The position numbers and the translations under genes were made by a program. DNA of 5,380 bases from Planctomycetota bacterium (GTDB lineage Bacteria > Planctomycetota > Phycisphaerae > Sedimentisphaerales > Anaerobacaceae): contig JAFNGF010000186.1 of assembly GCA_017885385.1 (NCBI GenBank), positions 2,180 to 7,559 of the forward strand, written 5' to 3'. Positions within the stretch are counted from its first letter, which is position 1. Every line of letters starts with the position of its first letter. Below the pieces are notes generated by a model that saw only the letters and a program-made list of their open reading frames with translations, had not been told where the DNA came from and made no database searches. Below, in pieces: positions 1 to 5,278 of the stretch.

Positions 1-2
1 TC

Positions 3-617
3 GACCTGGCAAAAGCGCTTGATAGACAGGTCAGGGCGGAAATCCGATTGGTGCGAGATGTTGCCGTCGAAGAAAAAACCAGCAAGACAACCGGCGCGAT
101 TGACGCCCTGCTGTCAGGTAGACAAGAGCAGTTAAAGAGACTCGTCGCGGACATGGAAGAGGAAATCAAAGCCCAAAGGCCGATCAGAGGCACACGTAGT
201 CGTTATAGCAGCAGATATTCCGGCACAGGACAAAGTTATCAGCAAGAGCAGCCGACGAGAGGTCGGCCTACACCGTACTATGGAGGCACACGACTGCCCA
301 GAGAAGGCGTCAGACAACAAGCTGGATTCGCCGGCCGCGAAAGTGCAGGCGCACCTGGAGTCTCGCAAAGGACAGCGCCGAATACAGGCGGGACAAATGA
401 AACAGAAATAGATACGTGGCTGCAAAGAGACCCGGAGGGCAGGTTGGATCTGGCAGACGCCGTGCACAATCAAGTGGCGGGGCAGATTGTCTCGATACGA
501 AGGATTGCTGTTGACGAAAAGGCGAAAAAAACAACCGCCGCAATTGACGGCGTTCTACTGGATCGGCAAAAGCGGTTCGATAAGCTGGTGCAGGCACTGG
601 AAGAGGAAATTGCCGGC
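3..617 (+). repeat. Intragenic duplication: two 57-residue protein domain copies
   Basis: Copy 1 occupies nt 3-173 and copy 2 nt 447-617, a constant offset of 444 bases (148 codons). Aligned by eye, 27 of 57 residues are identical with no gaps. The strongest blocks are the DLA start, the central KTT.AID segment, the RQ pair and the EEEI end. Copy 2 is preceded by DPEGRL. The matching part of copy 1 lies beyond the left edge, so the unit may be longer and more copies may exist upstream. This is a divergent protein-level repeat, not a recent DNA duplication. Confidence 0.8.
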
Positions 618-746
618 CCGCTTGGCCGACGCGATACATACTACAACCAGGGACAAAGGTCTGTACCCGCCAGACAGAGCGGCACCTATCCACCAACGTC
701 AACACAGCCGGATGACTCTATTGGGCCGGTGCCACGCCGGCGATAA
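3..746 (+). CDS. Duplicated-domain protein of unknown function, 5' end missing
   Basis: The reading frame is open from the left edge to TAA at 744-746, giving 247 visible residues with the N-terminus outside the window. A TTG at 48 could serve as a start, but it falls inside a conserved repeat, so it is almost certainly internal. The protein has two copies of a charged, predicted helical domain of about 57 residues (nt 3-173 and 447-617). They align without gaps at 27 of 57 identical positions and share motifs such as KTT.AID, RQ and EEEI. A linker of roughly 90 residues rich in Gly, Arg, Tyr, Gln, Pro and Ser joins them, and a similar low-complexity tail follows the second copy. No membrane segment or signal peptide is visible, though an N-terminal one could lie outside the window. 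I do not recognise the family. The repeats suggest a coiled-coil or helical-bundle binding module rather than an enzyme, which is inference. The gene converges on the pseudopilin gene, 36 bases apart. Confidence 0.75.
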   Translation, partial: DLAKALDRQVRAEIRLVRDVAVEEKTSKTTGAIDALLSGRQEQLKRLVADMEEEIKAQRPIRGTRSRYSSRYSGTGQSYQQEQPTRGRPTPYYGGTRLPREGVRQQAGFAGRESAGAPGVSQRTAPNTGGTNETEIDTWLQRDPEGRLDLADAVHNQVAGQIVSIRRIAVDEKAKKTTAAIDGVLLDRQKRFDKLVQALEEEIAGPLGRRDTYYNQGQRSVPARQSGTYPPTSTQPDDSIGPVPRRR

Positions 747-782
747 AGATGTCAAAGCGCCGTGCACGTTGATTCGGATGCT

Positions 783-1571
783 TTACCACCAGAAACAGGG
801 ATTGGCATTGTACTGCCAGAACCAGCGGTGCTCCATTTCGCTGAAAGGCCTCCATACGACATGCCCATCAACAAAGAGGATATTTCCGCCGGCAGGCCGT
901 GAACCTTTTCTCAAATGGTTTGTTCTGTCGTAGACTTGCCAGCGCGACCAACAGCCGCCCGTTGCCTTAGTGAAGTCAGACTGTGACGGGTCCGACCCAT
1001 TGCTGGCGGTTACATCGGCTATCAGCTCCACCATTGCGGCAGAACTCTGCGTTGCAATGACGGACCTGACCCATTCCTTATGTCTGTTGTCGGCGCTCAT
1101 GGGCGGATTTTTTCTGCCAGCGACCGTATCGATGAACCAGAAGTATCCCATAATGCGATGCATGTCTTTGCGGGTGGCTTCATCCTGTGGCTCGGACCGG
1201 GGGGAGTTCTCCGGCGTCCCAGCCGGAAAATTCTCTCCGTAGCGCCAAAAGATTATATTGTCTCTCTGCCGCCATGATGGACAGTAGAAGATATGCCGGT
1301 CGAAGGCCCCGGTTCTGAGGACGATGTCTGTCGTCCAGTATGAAACGTCGAACAGCCAGCGGTCGACCTGGTTGAGAGGCAGCTTGCCGTCGTAGTCGTT
1401 GGCGTACAAATATAAGCCCAGCGCCGTGTTCTTCTCGTTTTGGCCGCAAACGGCTCGTCTGCCCTGTTCACGTGCGGCGCCGAGCGCAGGCAACAGAATC
1501 CCCAGTAAAAGGGCGATGATGGCGATCACCACCAGTAGTTCGATAAGTGTGAATCCTCTTCTCTGGTTCAT
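783..1571 (-). CDS. Type II secretion-type pseudopilin (prepilin N-terminal methylation signal, FVDGHV C-terminus)
   Basis: This is a 262-residue protein of the large planctomycete pseudopilin family. The chosen start (ATG at 1571-1569) gives a short basic leader MNQRRG, then the prepilin peptidase site G6|F7. The mature protein begins FTLIE, with Glu at +5, followed by a hydrophobic helix (about residues 8-30). The family block AREQGRRAVCGQNEKN...Y.NDYDG follows, and the C-terminus has GGNILFVDGHVVW (DGH at 235-237). Known role of the family: after leader cleavage and N-methylation, such proteins assemble into pseudopilus-like fibres or display a globular domain at the envelope. The substrate of this one is unknown. 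The frame stays open to 1640, but a start there would add 23 residues ahead of the standard leader and is unlikely. AGGA lies only 2 bases from the chosen ATG, a tight Shine-Dalgarno. Four cysteines remain (42, 97, 207, 259). It appears monocistronic and divergent from the reductase gene. Confidence 0.92.
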   Translation of the reverse strand: MNQRRGFTLIELLVVIAIIALLLGILLPALGAAREQGRRAVCGQNEKNTALGLYLYANDYDGKLPLNQVDRWLFDVSYWTTDIVLRTGAFDRHIFYCPSWRQRDNIIFWRYGENFPAGTPENSPRSEPQDEATRKDMHRIMGYFWFIDTVAGRKNPPMSADNRHKEWVRSVIATQSSAAMVELIADVTASNGSDPSQSDFTKATGGCWSRWQVYDRTNHLRKGSRPAGGNILFVDGHVVWRPFSEMEHRWFWQYNANPCFWW

Positions 1572-1618
1572 AGTCCTGCCGAAGATTAGTCGCATCCGAG
1601 CACGAAGCCGCCGGGTAG

Positions 1619-1647
1619 ATAATACCCCGCTTGCGGGCAAAAATCAA
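1619..1647 (-). promoter_or_regulatory. Candidate sigma-70-type promoter of the pseudopilin gene
   Basis: Read on the minus strand, TTGATT (1647-1642) and TATTAT (1624-1619) are separated by exactly 17 bases. This predicts a transcript start near 1612 and a leader of about 40 bases before the ATG at 1571. The spacer holds a 12-base inverted repeat, CCCGC-TT-GCGGG (1626-1637 on the plus strand), which could be an operator or chance. The call rests on consensus match and position only. Confidence 0.5.
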
Positions 1648-1689
1648 GATAAATGCTCAAAGCGAGTACTTTGCCCTGACAGCGGGGTT

Positions 1690-1716
1690 TTGCCTGCCCT
1701 GATTTTCGGTTATAAT
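1690..1716 (+). promoter_or_regulatory. Candidate promoter of the reductase-dtd unit
   Basis: A perfect -10 hexamer TATAAT lies at 1711-1716. The best -35 is TTGCCT at 1690-1695, 4 of 6 matches with a short 15-base spacer. Transcription would begin near 1723, leaving a leader of about 20 bases. That leader contains the ribosome-binding sequence GGGAAG (1731-1736), 7 bases before the ATG at 1744. The -10 is strong and the -35 mediocre. Confidence 0.5.
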
Positions 1717-1743
1717 TCCGGCACTATTTTGGGAAGATTGGAA

Positions 1744-2472
1744 ATGCCGAAACGATTAGCCGGAAAAGTCGCGCTTGTAACAGGAGCAAGCAGGGGGATC
1801 GGCAGGGCGATCAGTATTGCCTTGGCTAAGGAAGCGGCGCAAGTCGTATTGGCTGCACGCTCCAGGCGGGGTCTGCGAGAAACTGCCGAACAGGTAAAAA
1901 ACGCGGGCGGAAAGGCAAATATTGTCGTTACCGACCTGACAGAGGAAGACTCCATCAAGAATCTTGTCACCGTGATCGGCAAGAACCTTGGTCAACTGGA
2001 TATCCTGGTTAATAATGCTGGCATCACTCATTCGGCAAAATTGGAGGAGACGGCGACGGCAGACTGGGACCGATGTTTTCAGGTTAATGCGCGGGCACCG
2101 TTCATTCTCTGCAGAGAAGCCCTACCACTGTTAAGAAAGGCCGCAGCCGCCTACATTATCAACATTGCCTCAGTGGTAGGAATCAAGGGCTACCCGCTCC
2201 AGAGCGCGTACACGGCATCCAAGCACGCACTCCGCGGGATGACAACGTCATTGGCTGAAGAGCTCAAAGGCTCGAAGATTCGGGTACACTTGCTTTGCCC
2301 CGGCGGGGTGGATACGGAATTAGTGCAAAGGGTCCGGCCGGACATAAGAAAAGAAGACCTTATCCAGCCACAAGAAATCGCTGAGCTGGTTCTTTATCTT
2401 GTGACGCACAAGGGCAATGCAGTTGTAGATGAGCTGCACATCCGCCGAGCAGCGTCATCGCCGTGGTTTTAG
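1744..2472 (+). CDS. Short-chain dehydrogenase/reductase, classical NADPH type
   Basis: This is a 242-residue classical SDR with a single Rossmann domain, near the usual 250 residues. Visible motifs: cofactor loop TGASRGIG (13-20), NNAG (90-93), Asn115, catalytic Ser143, Tyr156 and Lys160 (YTASK), and the PG pair after strand 6 (186-187). Arg17 in the glycine loop and Arg39 at the end of strand 2 (LAARS) favour NADPH over NADH, by family knowledge. The C-terminus (VVDELHIRRAASSPWF) matches SDRs ending in a DE..IRR segment rather than the VDGG end of FabG, so a fatty-acid elongation role is not implied. Such enzymes reduce or oxidise an alcohol/carbonyl group in the cytoplasm; the substrate cannot be read from sequence. 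The start is ATG 1744, with GGGAAG 7 bases upstream and TATAAT before it. The frame is open further upstream but carries no homologous residues there. dtd follows 53 bases after the stop and is probably co-transcribed. Confidence 0.93.
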   Translation: MPKRLAGKVALVTGASRGIGRAISIALAKEAAQVVLAARSRRGLRETAEQVKNAGGKANIVVTDLTEEDSIKNLVTVIGKNLGQLDILVNNAGITHSAKLEETATADWDRCFQVNARAPFILCREALPLLRKAAAAYIINIASVVGIKGYPLQSAYTASKHALRGMTTSLAEELKGSKIRVHLLCPGGVDTELVQRVRPDIRKEDLIQPQEIAELVLYLVTHKGNAVVDELHIRRAASSPWF

Positions 2473-2514
2473 AGCGACGGATTACACAGTTTTTTCTCGA
2501 CAAAATCGCTCCTG

Positions 2515-2520
2515 AAAGGA
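2515..2520 (+). promoter_or_regulatory. Ribosome binding site that fixes the dtd start
   Basis: AAAGGA lies 5 bases before the ATG at 2526. The same frame is open back to a GTG at 2463, inside the 3' end of the reductase gene. The Shine-Dalgarno sequence, together with the family N-terminus (MRAVVQRV), selects 2526. Confidence 0.7.
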
Positions 2521-2525
2521 TACGT

Positions 2526-2975
2526 ATGCGAGCGGTCGTACAGCGGGTTTTGCAGGCAGAAGTGAAAATTGGTGCTGAGTCGGTTGGAAGGATCGACAAG
2601 GGCATGCTGGTCTACCTGAGCGTCGGCAAGGAAGATACATTAAAAGACGCTGAGTTTATGGCCGAAAAGCTGGTGAACCTGCGGATATTCGAAGATGAAG
2701 CGGGCAAAATGAACCGAAGTGTTCTGGATGTCGATGGGCAGCTACTGTTGGTCAGCAATTTCACATTGCATGGTGATTGCCGAAAAGGGCGTCGGCCGAG
2801 TTTCGACGCCGCCGCCGAGCCGGCAGTAGCACAAGGGCTTTACGAAAAAGTAATCGAGCTAATTGCCCAGCAGGGCGTGGGCGTGCGAAAAGGAGTCTTC
2901 GGCGAGTACATGCACGTAAGCAGCATCAACGACGGGCCAGTTACTTTCTTGCTCGATAGCACACGACTATTCTAA
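2526..2975 (+). CDS. dtd: D-aminoacyl-tRNA deacylase
   Basis: This 149-residue cytoplasmic enzyme hydrolyses the ester bond between a D-amino acid (or glycine mischarged on tRNA-Ala) and tRNA, a proofreading step that keeps D-residues out of proteins. Length and layout match the E. coli enzyme (145 residues). The N-terminus is MRAVVQRV; the first active-site block is SNFTL (77-81), followed by KGRRPSF (87-93); the second block is FGEYM (125-129) leading to NDGPVT (135-140), which carries the Gly-cisPro pair (137-138) used for chiral selection. One oddity is position 78, Asn where E. coli has Gln (SQFTL). It remains a polar side chain and the rest of the pocket is intact, so activity is expected. 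It follows the reductase gene by 53 bases and ends 10 bases before the convergent PEP-CTERM gene. The pairing with the reductase looks positional rather than functional. Confidence 0.96.
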   Translation: MRAVVQRVLQAEVKIGAESVGRIDKGMLVYLSVGKEDTLKDAEFMAEKLVNLRIFEDEAGKMNRSVLDVDGQLLLVSNFTLHGDCRKGRRPSFDAAAEPAVAQGLYEKVIELIAQQGVGVRKGVFGEYMHVSSINDGPVTFLLDSTRLF

Positions 2976-2985
2976 GTCGCCGGGC

Positions 2986-3543
2986 TCAGTTTTCCCTTCT
3001 GAAAAGTAGCGCACCCACGGCGAGCAGCAAGAGTGTGGCTGGTTCGGGTACGTCCGCTGCCGGGAAATATGGCAGACTCGGCCTTGTCGGCTCTATAGGT
3101 CGGCTGTGAGATTGCATCCATCCCTGCTGACCGAACTCCGATCCCGCCGCGATCATACCGCCACCTGCGCCGCCGGCGGATGAACCACGGGCACAATAGT
3201 CCTGTTCGAGTGATTCGAATACTGCAATAACAACCTTCGGCTTATCAAGGAGCACGGTTGTGCTGCCGGCGGTTGGGTCGCCGACGTCGCCCAGCCAGTA
3301 GATGAATTGGTAGCCCGACCGTGGAACCGCTGTCAAAGTGACCTGAGAATTCGGTGCGAAGTGGTGAACACCCGCACTAGGAGTTATCGTGCCGCCTTCA
3401 GTGGGCGTGTGCTGAATAAAAAGAGTAACGTGCTCAAGACTGGCAGTCCGGCAATAAGATGTCTGCAACAAACCGCCGGTTATAGCCGCCACGATTAAGA
3501 TTAGACTCTGCACTCCAGGAAATATTGAATCGCGTTGCTTCAT
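2986..3543 (-). CDS. Small PEP-CTERM sorted protein with an InlB-type beta repeat
   Basis: This 185-residue secreted protein begins with a signal peptide (MKQRDSIFPG then a hydrophobic run to about residue 27). Residues about 40-110 resemble one bacterial InlB-like/Flg_new-type beta repeat: TEGGTITPS, then SQVTLTAVPRSGYQFIYWLGD, then VVIAVF. A Gly/Ala/Ser-rich spacer (about 119-135) follows. The C-terminus is a PEP-CTERM tag: VPEP (165-168), a hydrophobic stretch (170-181) and RREN. Known role of the tag: an exosortase recognises and cleaves it to send the protein to the cell surface or matrix. No exosortase gene is visible here. The start is ATG 3543 with GAGGA just upstream (tight, 2 bases); the GTG at 3555 has no ribosome site. 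A good promoter and a leader hairpin lie upstream. The protein is short for its class and its ligand is unknown. Confidence 0.88.
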   Translation of the reverse strand: MKQRDSIFPGVQSLILIVAAITGGLLQTSYCRTASLEHVTLFIQHTPTEGGTITPSAGVHHFAPNSQVTLTAVPRSGYQFIYWLGDVGDPTAGSTTVLLDKPKVVIAVFESLEQDYCARGSSAGGAGGGMIAAGSEFGQQGWMQSHSRPIEPTRPSLPYFPAADVPEPATLLLLAVGALLFRREN

Positions 3544-3610
3544 AATCCTCACCACCGCATAAACAAACAGTTTGACCTGCTTGTGTGATAGGGAATCCTT
3601 AAGCCACCCC

Positions 3611-3647
3611 CCATTCTGTTCCGCCTGAAGCGGACCCCCCAGAATGG
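3611..3647 (-). promoter_or_regulatory. Stem-loop at the 5' end of the PEP-CTERM mRNA leader
   Basis: An outer stem of 8 perfect pairs (3611-3618 with 3640-3647) and an inner stem of 5 pairs (3620-3624 with 3630-3634) close a 5-base loop. A one-sided bulge of five Cs (Gs in the minus-strand RNA) separates them. An 8-base sequence, ACCCCCCA, occurs twice, at 3606-3613 and 3634-3641. If the promoter at 3687-3659 is used, the hairpin begins about 5 bases into the transcript and lies some 70 bases before the start codon. It could stabilise the mRNA or act as a regulatory leader. It lacks a U-run, so it is not an ordinary terminator. Confidence 0.5.
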
Positions 3648-3658
3648 ATTTTAGTAGT

Positions 3659-3687
3659 ATAGTATCGTATTAACCCGTAAAAGTCAA
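3659..3687 (-). promoter_or_regulatory. Candidate sigma-70-type promoter of the PEP-CTERM gene
   Basis: On the minus strand, TTGACT (3687-3682, 5 of 6 matches) and TACTAT (3664-3659, 4 of 6) are separated by 17 bases. An alternative -10, TATACT, lies 3 bases downstream with a less favourable spacing. Transcription would start near 3652, giving a leader of about 110 bases that includes the stem-loop at 3611-3647. Confidence 0.55.
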
Positions 3688-3743
3688 GAGTTTTCAAAAG
3701 CAGCGATTAACTACACGTGGGTTCTTTCCCATATCCGCTCACA

Positions 3744-3777
3744 CAAGGCTGAGAACAAGGCTGTTTTAGGACCTAAA
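3744..3777. repeat. Short direct repeat next to a TTTAGG palindrome
   Basis: ACAAGGCTG occurs at 3743-3751 and 3755-3763, one every 12 bases. It is followed at once by a 13-base palindrome, TTTAGG-A-CCTAAA (3765-3777). The same TTTAGG core recurs in the array at 3911-4005, giving six copies on either strand within about 235 bases. This could be a set of protein-binding sites. No function is known. Confidence 0.4.
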
Positions 3778-3831
3778 CACAAATTAGCACAGCAATCCGC
3801 GTGGAATTTTTTCAGCCGGCACAACTGTCTG

Positions 3832-3911
3832 CCCCGCGGCCAGCGCAGCTCGTGGCTTAGCCACGAGTTGCGTGCCTTTTTGATTTTCTCCTCGCGGCCC
3901 CCAGCGCGGGG
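3832..3911. repeat. GC-rich inverted repeat enclosing the hairpin
   Basis: CCCCGCG (3832-3838) is exactly complementary to CGCGGGG (3905-3911), so these could pair around the hairpin at 3844-3872. The arms also carry an imperfect direct repeat, CGCGGCC followed by AGCGC, near 3835-3846 and 3894-3907, the second copy with three extra Cs. The nested layout suggests a structured element rather than random spacer. Confidence 0.4.
3844..3885 (+). terminator. Terminator-like hairpin with no obvious gene to terminate
   Basis: The core is a perfect 9-base inverted repeat around one base (3849-3867, CTCGTGGCT-T-AGCCACGAG). As RNA it extends to a 13-pair stem (3844-3856 with 3860-3872, including one G-U) with a UUA loop. 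The tail reads TGCCTTTTTGATTTT, giving the T-run expected of a Rho-independent terminator on the plus strand. The nearest plus-strand gene upstream, dtd, ends almost 870 bases earlier. It might stop read-through from dtd, end a small RNA, or be part of a dispersed repeat. Confidence 0.5.
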
Positions 3912-4005
3912 TGCCTAAAGTGCCGAGTGACTAAAGTGCCTAAAATTTAACTTTGGCCACTTTACCTCACTTTAGGCACTTTAGCTCACTTTAGGCACTT
4001 CAGTG
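3911..4005. repeat. Palindromic array of 19-base units (CACTTTAGGCACTTTAG type)
   Basis: Three tandem 19-base units run along the plus strand at 3949-3967 (15 of 19 matches to the second), 3968-3986 and 3987-4005. Two further copies in the opposite orientation lie at 3911-3944. The two halves pair as 12 bp (3911-3922 with 3987-3998) plus 14 bp (3931-3944 with 3971-3984), with an 8/2-base internal loop and a 26-base apical loop. A small palindrome, GGCACT-TC-AGTGCC (3994-4007), sits at the end. There is no gene and no CRISPR-like spacing. Possible roles are a structured RNA, a protein-binding array or a miniature mobile repeat; none can be chosen from sequence alone. Confidence 0.75.
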
Positions 4006-4073
4006 CCGACCGCACCAGATAGAGCCTGAAGCCGCAAAATGCGACTTCAAGAAGAACACAAAAGACCAAAAAC

Positions 4074-4101
4074 TTGCCTTCGCCGTCAAAATACGTAGAA
4101 T
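4074..4101 (+). promoter_or_regulatory. Candidate promoter of the membrane protein gene
   Basis: TTGCCT (4074-4079, 4 of 6) and TAGAAT (4096-4101, 5 of 6) are separated by 16 bases. Transcription would begin near 4108, just after the TTG at 4105. If this promoter is real, translation must start further in, at GTG 4147 or ATG 4159. If TTG 4105 is the start, the promoter must lie further upstream. Confidence 0.35.
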
Positions 4102-4104
4102 CAC

Positions 4105-4743
4105 TTGCGCCAAGAGAACGGGCATAAATCGGATTGGCAGTTTCCTGTGGGCATTAGCATGGCAATTCTGACGCTTGGCGTCACGGTGTATGGTAGATGG
4201 AGACTGGCAATCGACGACTCCACCGTCACAGGCTGGCTGATGGCCGGCGCATTTATCGCTACAGCTTTACTTTGCTGTCTTTACGCACGCTGCGCAGAAT
4301 CCCATCGATGGCATCGTGTTTTTTGGTGGAGCCTCGCGGTCGGTCTGTTAGTGCTGGGCATCAATAAGCAACTGGACCTTCACGTTTTGATAGAGGCGGT
4401 CGCCAGAGAAGTGGCCAAAAGGCACGGATGGTATTCTCAGCGGCGAGCTATTCAAATGTGGTTTGTGACAGGCCTTGCAACAATAAGTCTGGCTTTGGCA
4501 GTGTTCACAGGATGGGCGATGCGCGGCGTATGGCGACAGCGATGGCTGCCTTTCTGCGGCATTGTCATAATGCTGGCTTTCATTTTGGCACGGGCTGCAT
4601 CTATAAATCACGTTTGCGAAATTTTGAACTTGGAACCGCCCGCACCGTGGCTGGTCGGCGTTTTTCAAGCAGCCGGCATCGCGTGCATCGGGGTATCTGC
4701 TTTGGCGGGCATTATCAATTGTCGCAGGCAGGGCAAGGAATAG
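4105..4743 (+). CDS. Conserved multi-pass membrane protein of unknown function
   Basis: Up to 212 residues with about six hydrophobic segments: roughly 13-29, 43-61, 72-86, 117-138, 148-163 and 183-205. Between segments 3 and 4 lies a conserved polar region: GINKQLDL (85-92), GWY (108-110) and RR..Q (113-117). RAASINHV (163-170) closes segment 5. I recognise this pattern (NKQLDLQ, GWY..RR..Q, RA.S.HHV) from a bacterial inner-membrane family with no assigned function, sometimes seen near envelope polysaccharide genes; that is memory, not a search. The start is uncertain. TTG 4105 lies just after an in-frame TAG (4096-4098), has no Shine-Dalgarno, and keeps the first membrane segment whole. GTG 4147 and ATG 4159 fit the candidate promoter better but shorten that segment. 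It stands alone on this strand. Confidence 0.8.
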   Translation: MRQENGHKSDWQFPVGISMAILTLGVTVYGRWRLAIDDSTVTGWLMAGAFIATALLCCLYARCAESHRWHRVFWWSLAVGLLVLGINKQLDLHVLIEAVAREVAKRHGWYSQRRAIQMWFVTGLATISLALAVFTGWAMRGVWRQRWLPFCGIVIMLAFILARAASINHVCEILNLEPPAPWLVGVFQAAGIACIGVSALAGIINCRRQGKE

Positions 4744-5278
4744 GACAGCGTCCTGTAAATCTCGCTGCTATGCCGGAATCAGATAAACTATGAACCCAAG
4801 CAATAGCCCAGAGAGGCCTTGCCCGAGAATCCCCGGCCAGACTCTGACGCGGATAGTCCAATAAAAAGGTAAAGTTTTTCGCAATTATTGGCCGAAGAAC
4901 ATAAATGGGTATCCGCCTGCTTGGGGGCTAAGAGGCTTCTTACGAAATGAATGGTTCTTTCCATCTTACTGTTTATGTTTGCAATAGCCCAGATTAACAA
5001 CACAGGTGAAGATGCGATTAACCGTTTTGTAATTATGGATGCACGATAGAAATATCCGTGCCCGCGATCGTATTCAGCTTCGGCAGTCTAAATGGGGGCG
5101 TCTTTCGGCAACGAACGATGCGGAGGTTTGCTTTCTTTGTCCAACCGCTCTCGTGATTGTTGCTCGAGATTAGCCTTAAAGTGTTTTGTCCATATTAACA
5201 GCGGCCAGCAGCCGACCGGGACGGAGTATGGCTGGATTCTGCGGCGTGCAACCGGCTGCCGGCAGCAAGCATGTTAGC
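4744..5278. other. Intergenic stretch without a convincing gene
   Basis: Frames here are short (under about 75 codons), have no ribosome site and give low-complexity or family-less translations. Small structures seen: a 5-bp stem over the preceding stop (4742-4754) without a T-run, an inverted repeat CCAATAA...TTATTGG (4858-4864 with 4885-4891), a 13-base direct repeat at 4800 and 4981, and a 12-base palindrome, GCTGCCGGCAGC (5255-5266). No tRNA or recognisable RNA gene was found. It may be the long upstream region of the next gene or the remains of a decayed one. Confidence 0.6.
4800..4993. repeat. 13-base direct repeat pair
   Basis: GCAATAGCCCAGA occurs exactly at 4800-4812 and 4981-4993, 181 bases apart. 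The segment between has no terminal inverted repeats and no transposase fragment, so it is not a clear insertion. Chance cannot be excluded in a window of this size. Confidence 0.35.

Noticed and set aside
723..742. Terminator at the end of gene 1 (GCCGG...CCGGC)
   Set aside because: Five pairs within the coding end and no T-run after it.
1572..1640. N-terminal extension of the pseudopilin to 1640
   Set aside because: It would put 23 residues before the standard MNQRRG|FTLIE leader and overlap the candidate promoter.
1399..1743. Upstream extension of the reductase frame to 1399
   Set aside because: The translation does not resemble an SDR, runs antisense over the pseudopilin gene and its promoter, and ATG 1744 has a ribosome site and the family N-terminus.
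2472..2511. Hairpin between the reductase and dtd (GAGCGA...TCGCTC)
   Set aside because: Only 6 pairs across a 28-base loop; too weak to call a terminator or attenuator.
3195..3225. tRNA-like GTTCGAGTGATTCGAA
   Set aside because: It lies within the PEP-CTERM coding sequence and has no surrounding cloverleaf.
3911..4005. CRISPR array or integron attC site
   Set aside because: Repeats are 19 bases, contiguous without spacers and arranged in both orientations. An attC-like ATTTAAC (3945-3951) lacks a matching GTTRRRY partner.
4741..4760. Terminator after the membrane protein gene
   Set aside because: AGGAC-AGC-GTCCT is only a 5-bp stem and is followed by AAATCTCG, not a T-run.
4788..5003. Minus-strand 71-codon frame
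   Set aside because: GTG start with no ribosome site, no recognisable motif, no support from neighbours.
5092..5277. Plus-strand 61-codon frame before the right-edge promoter
   Set aside because: No ribosome site and no recognisable family; it overlaps a palindrome and ends just before a strong promoter.
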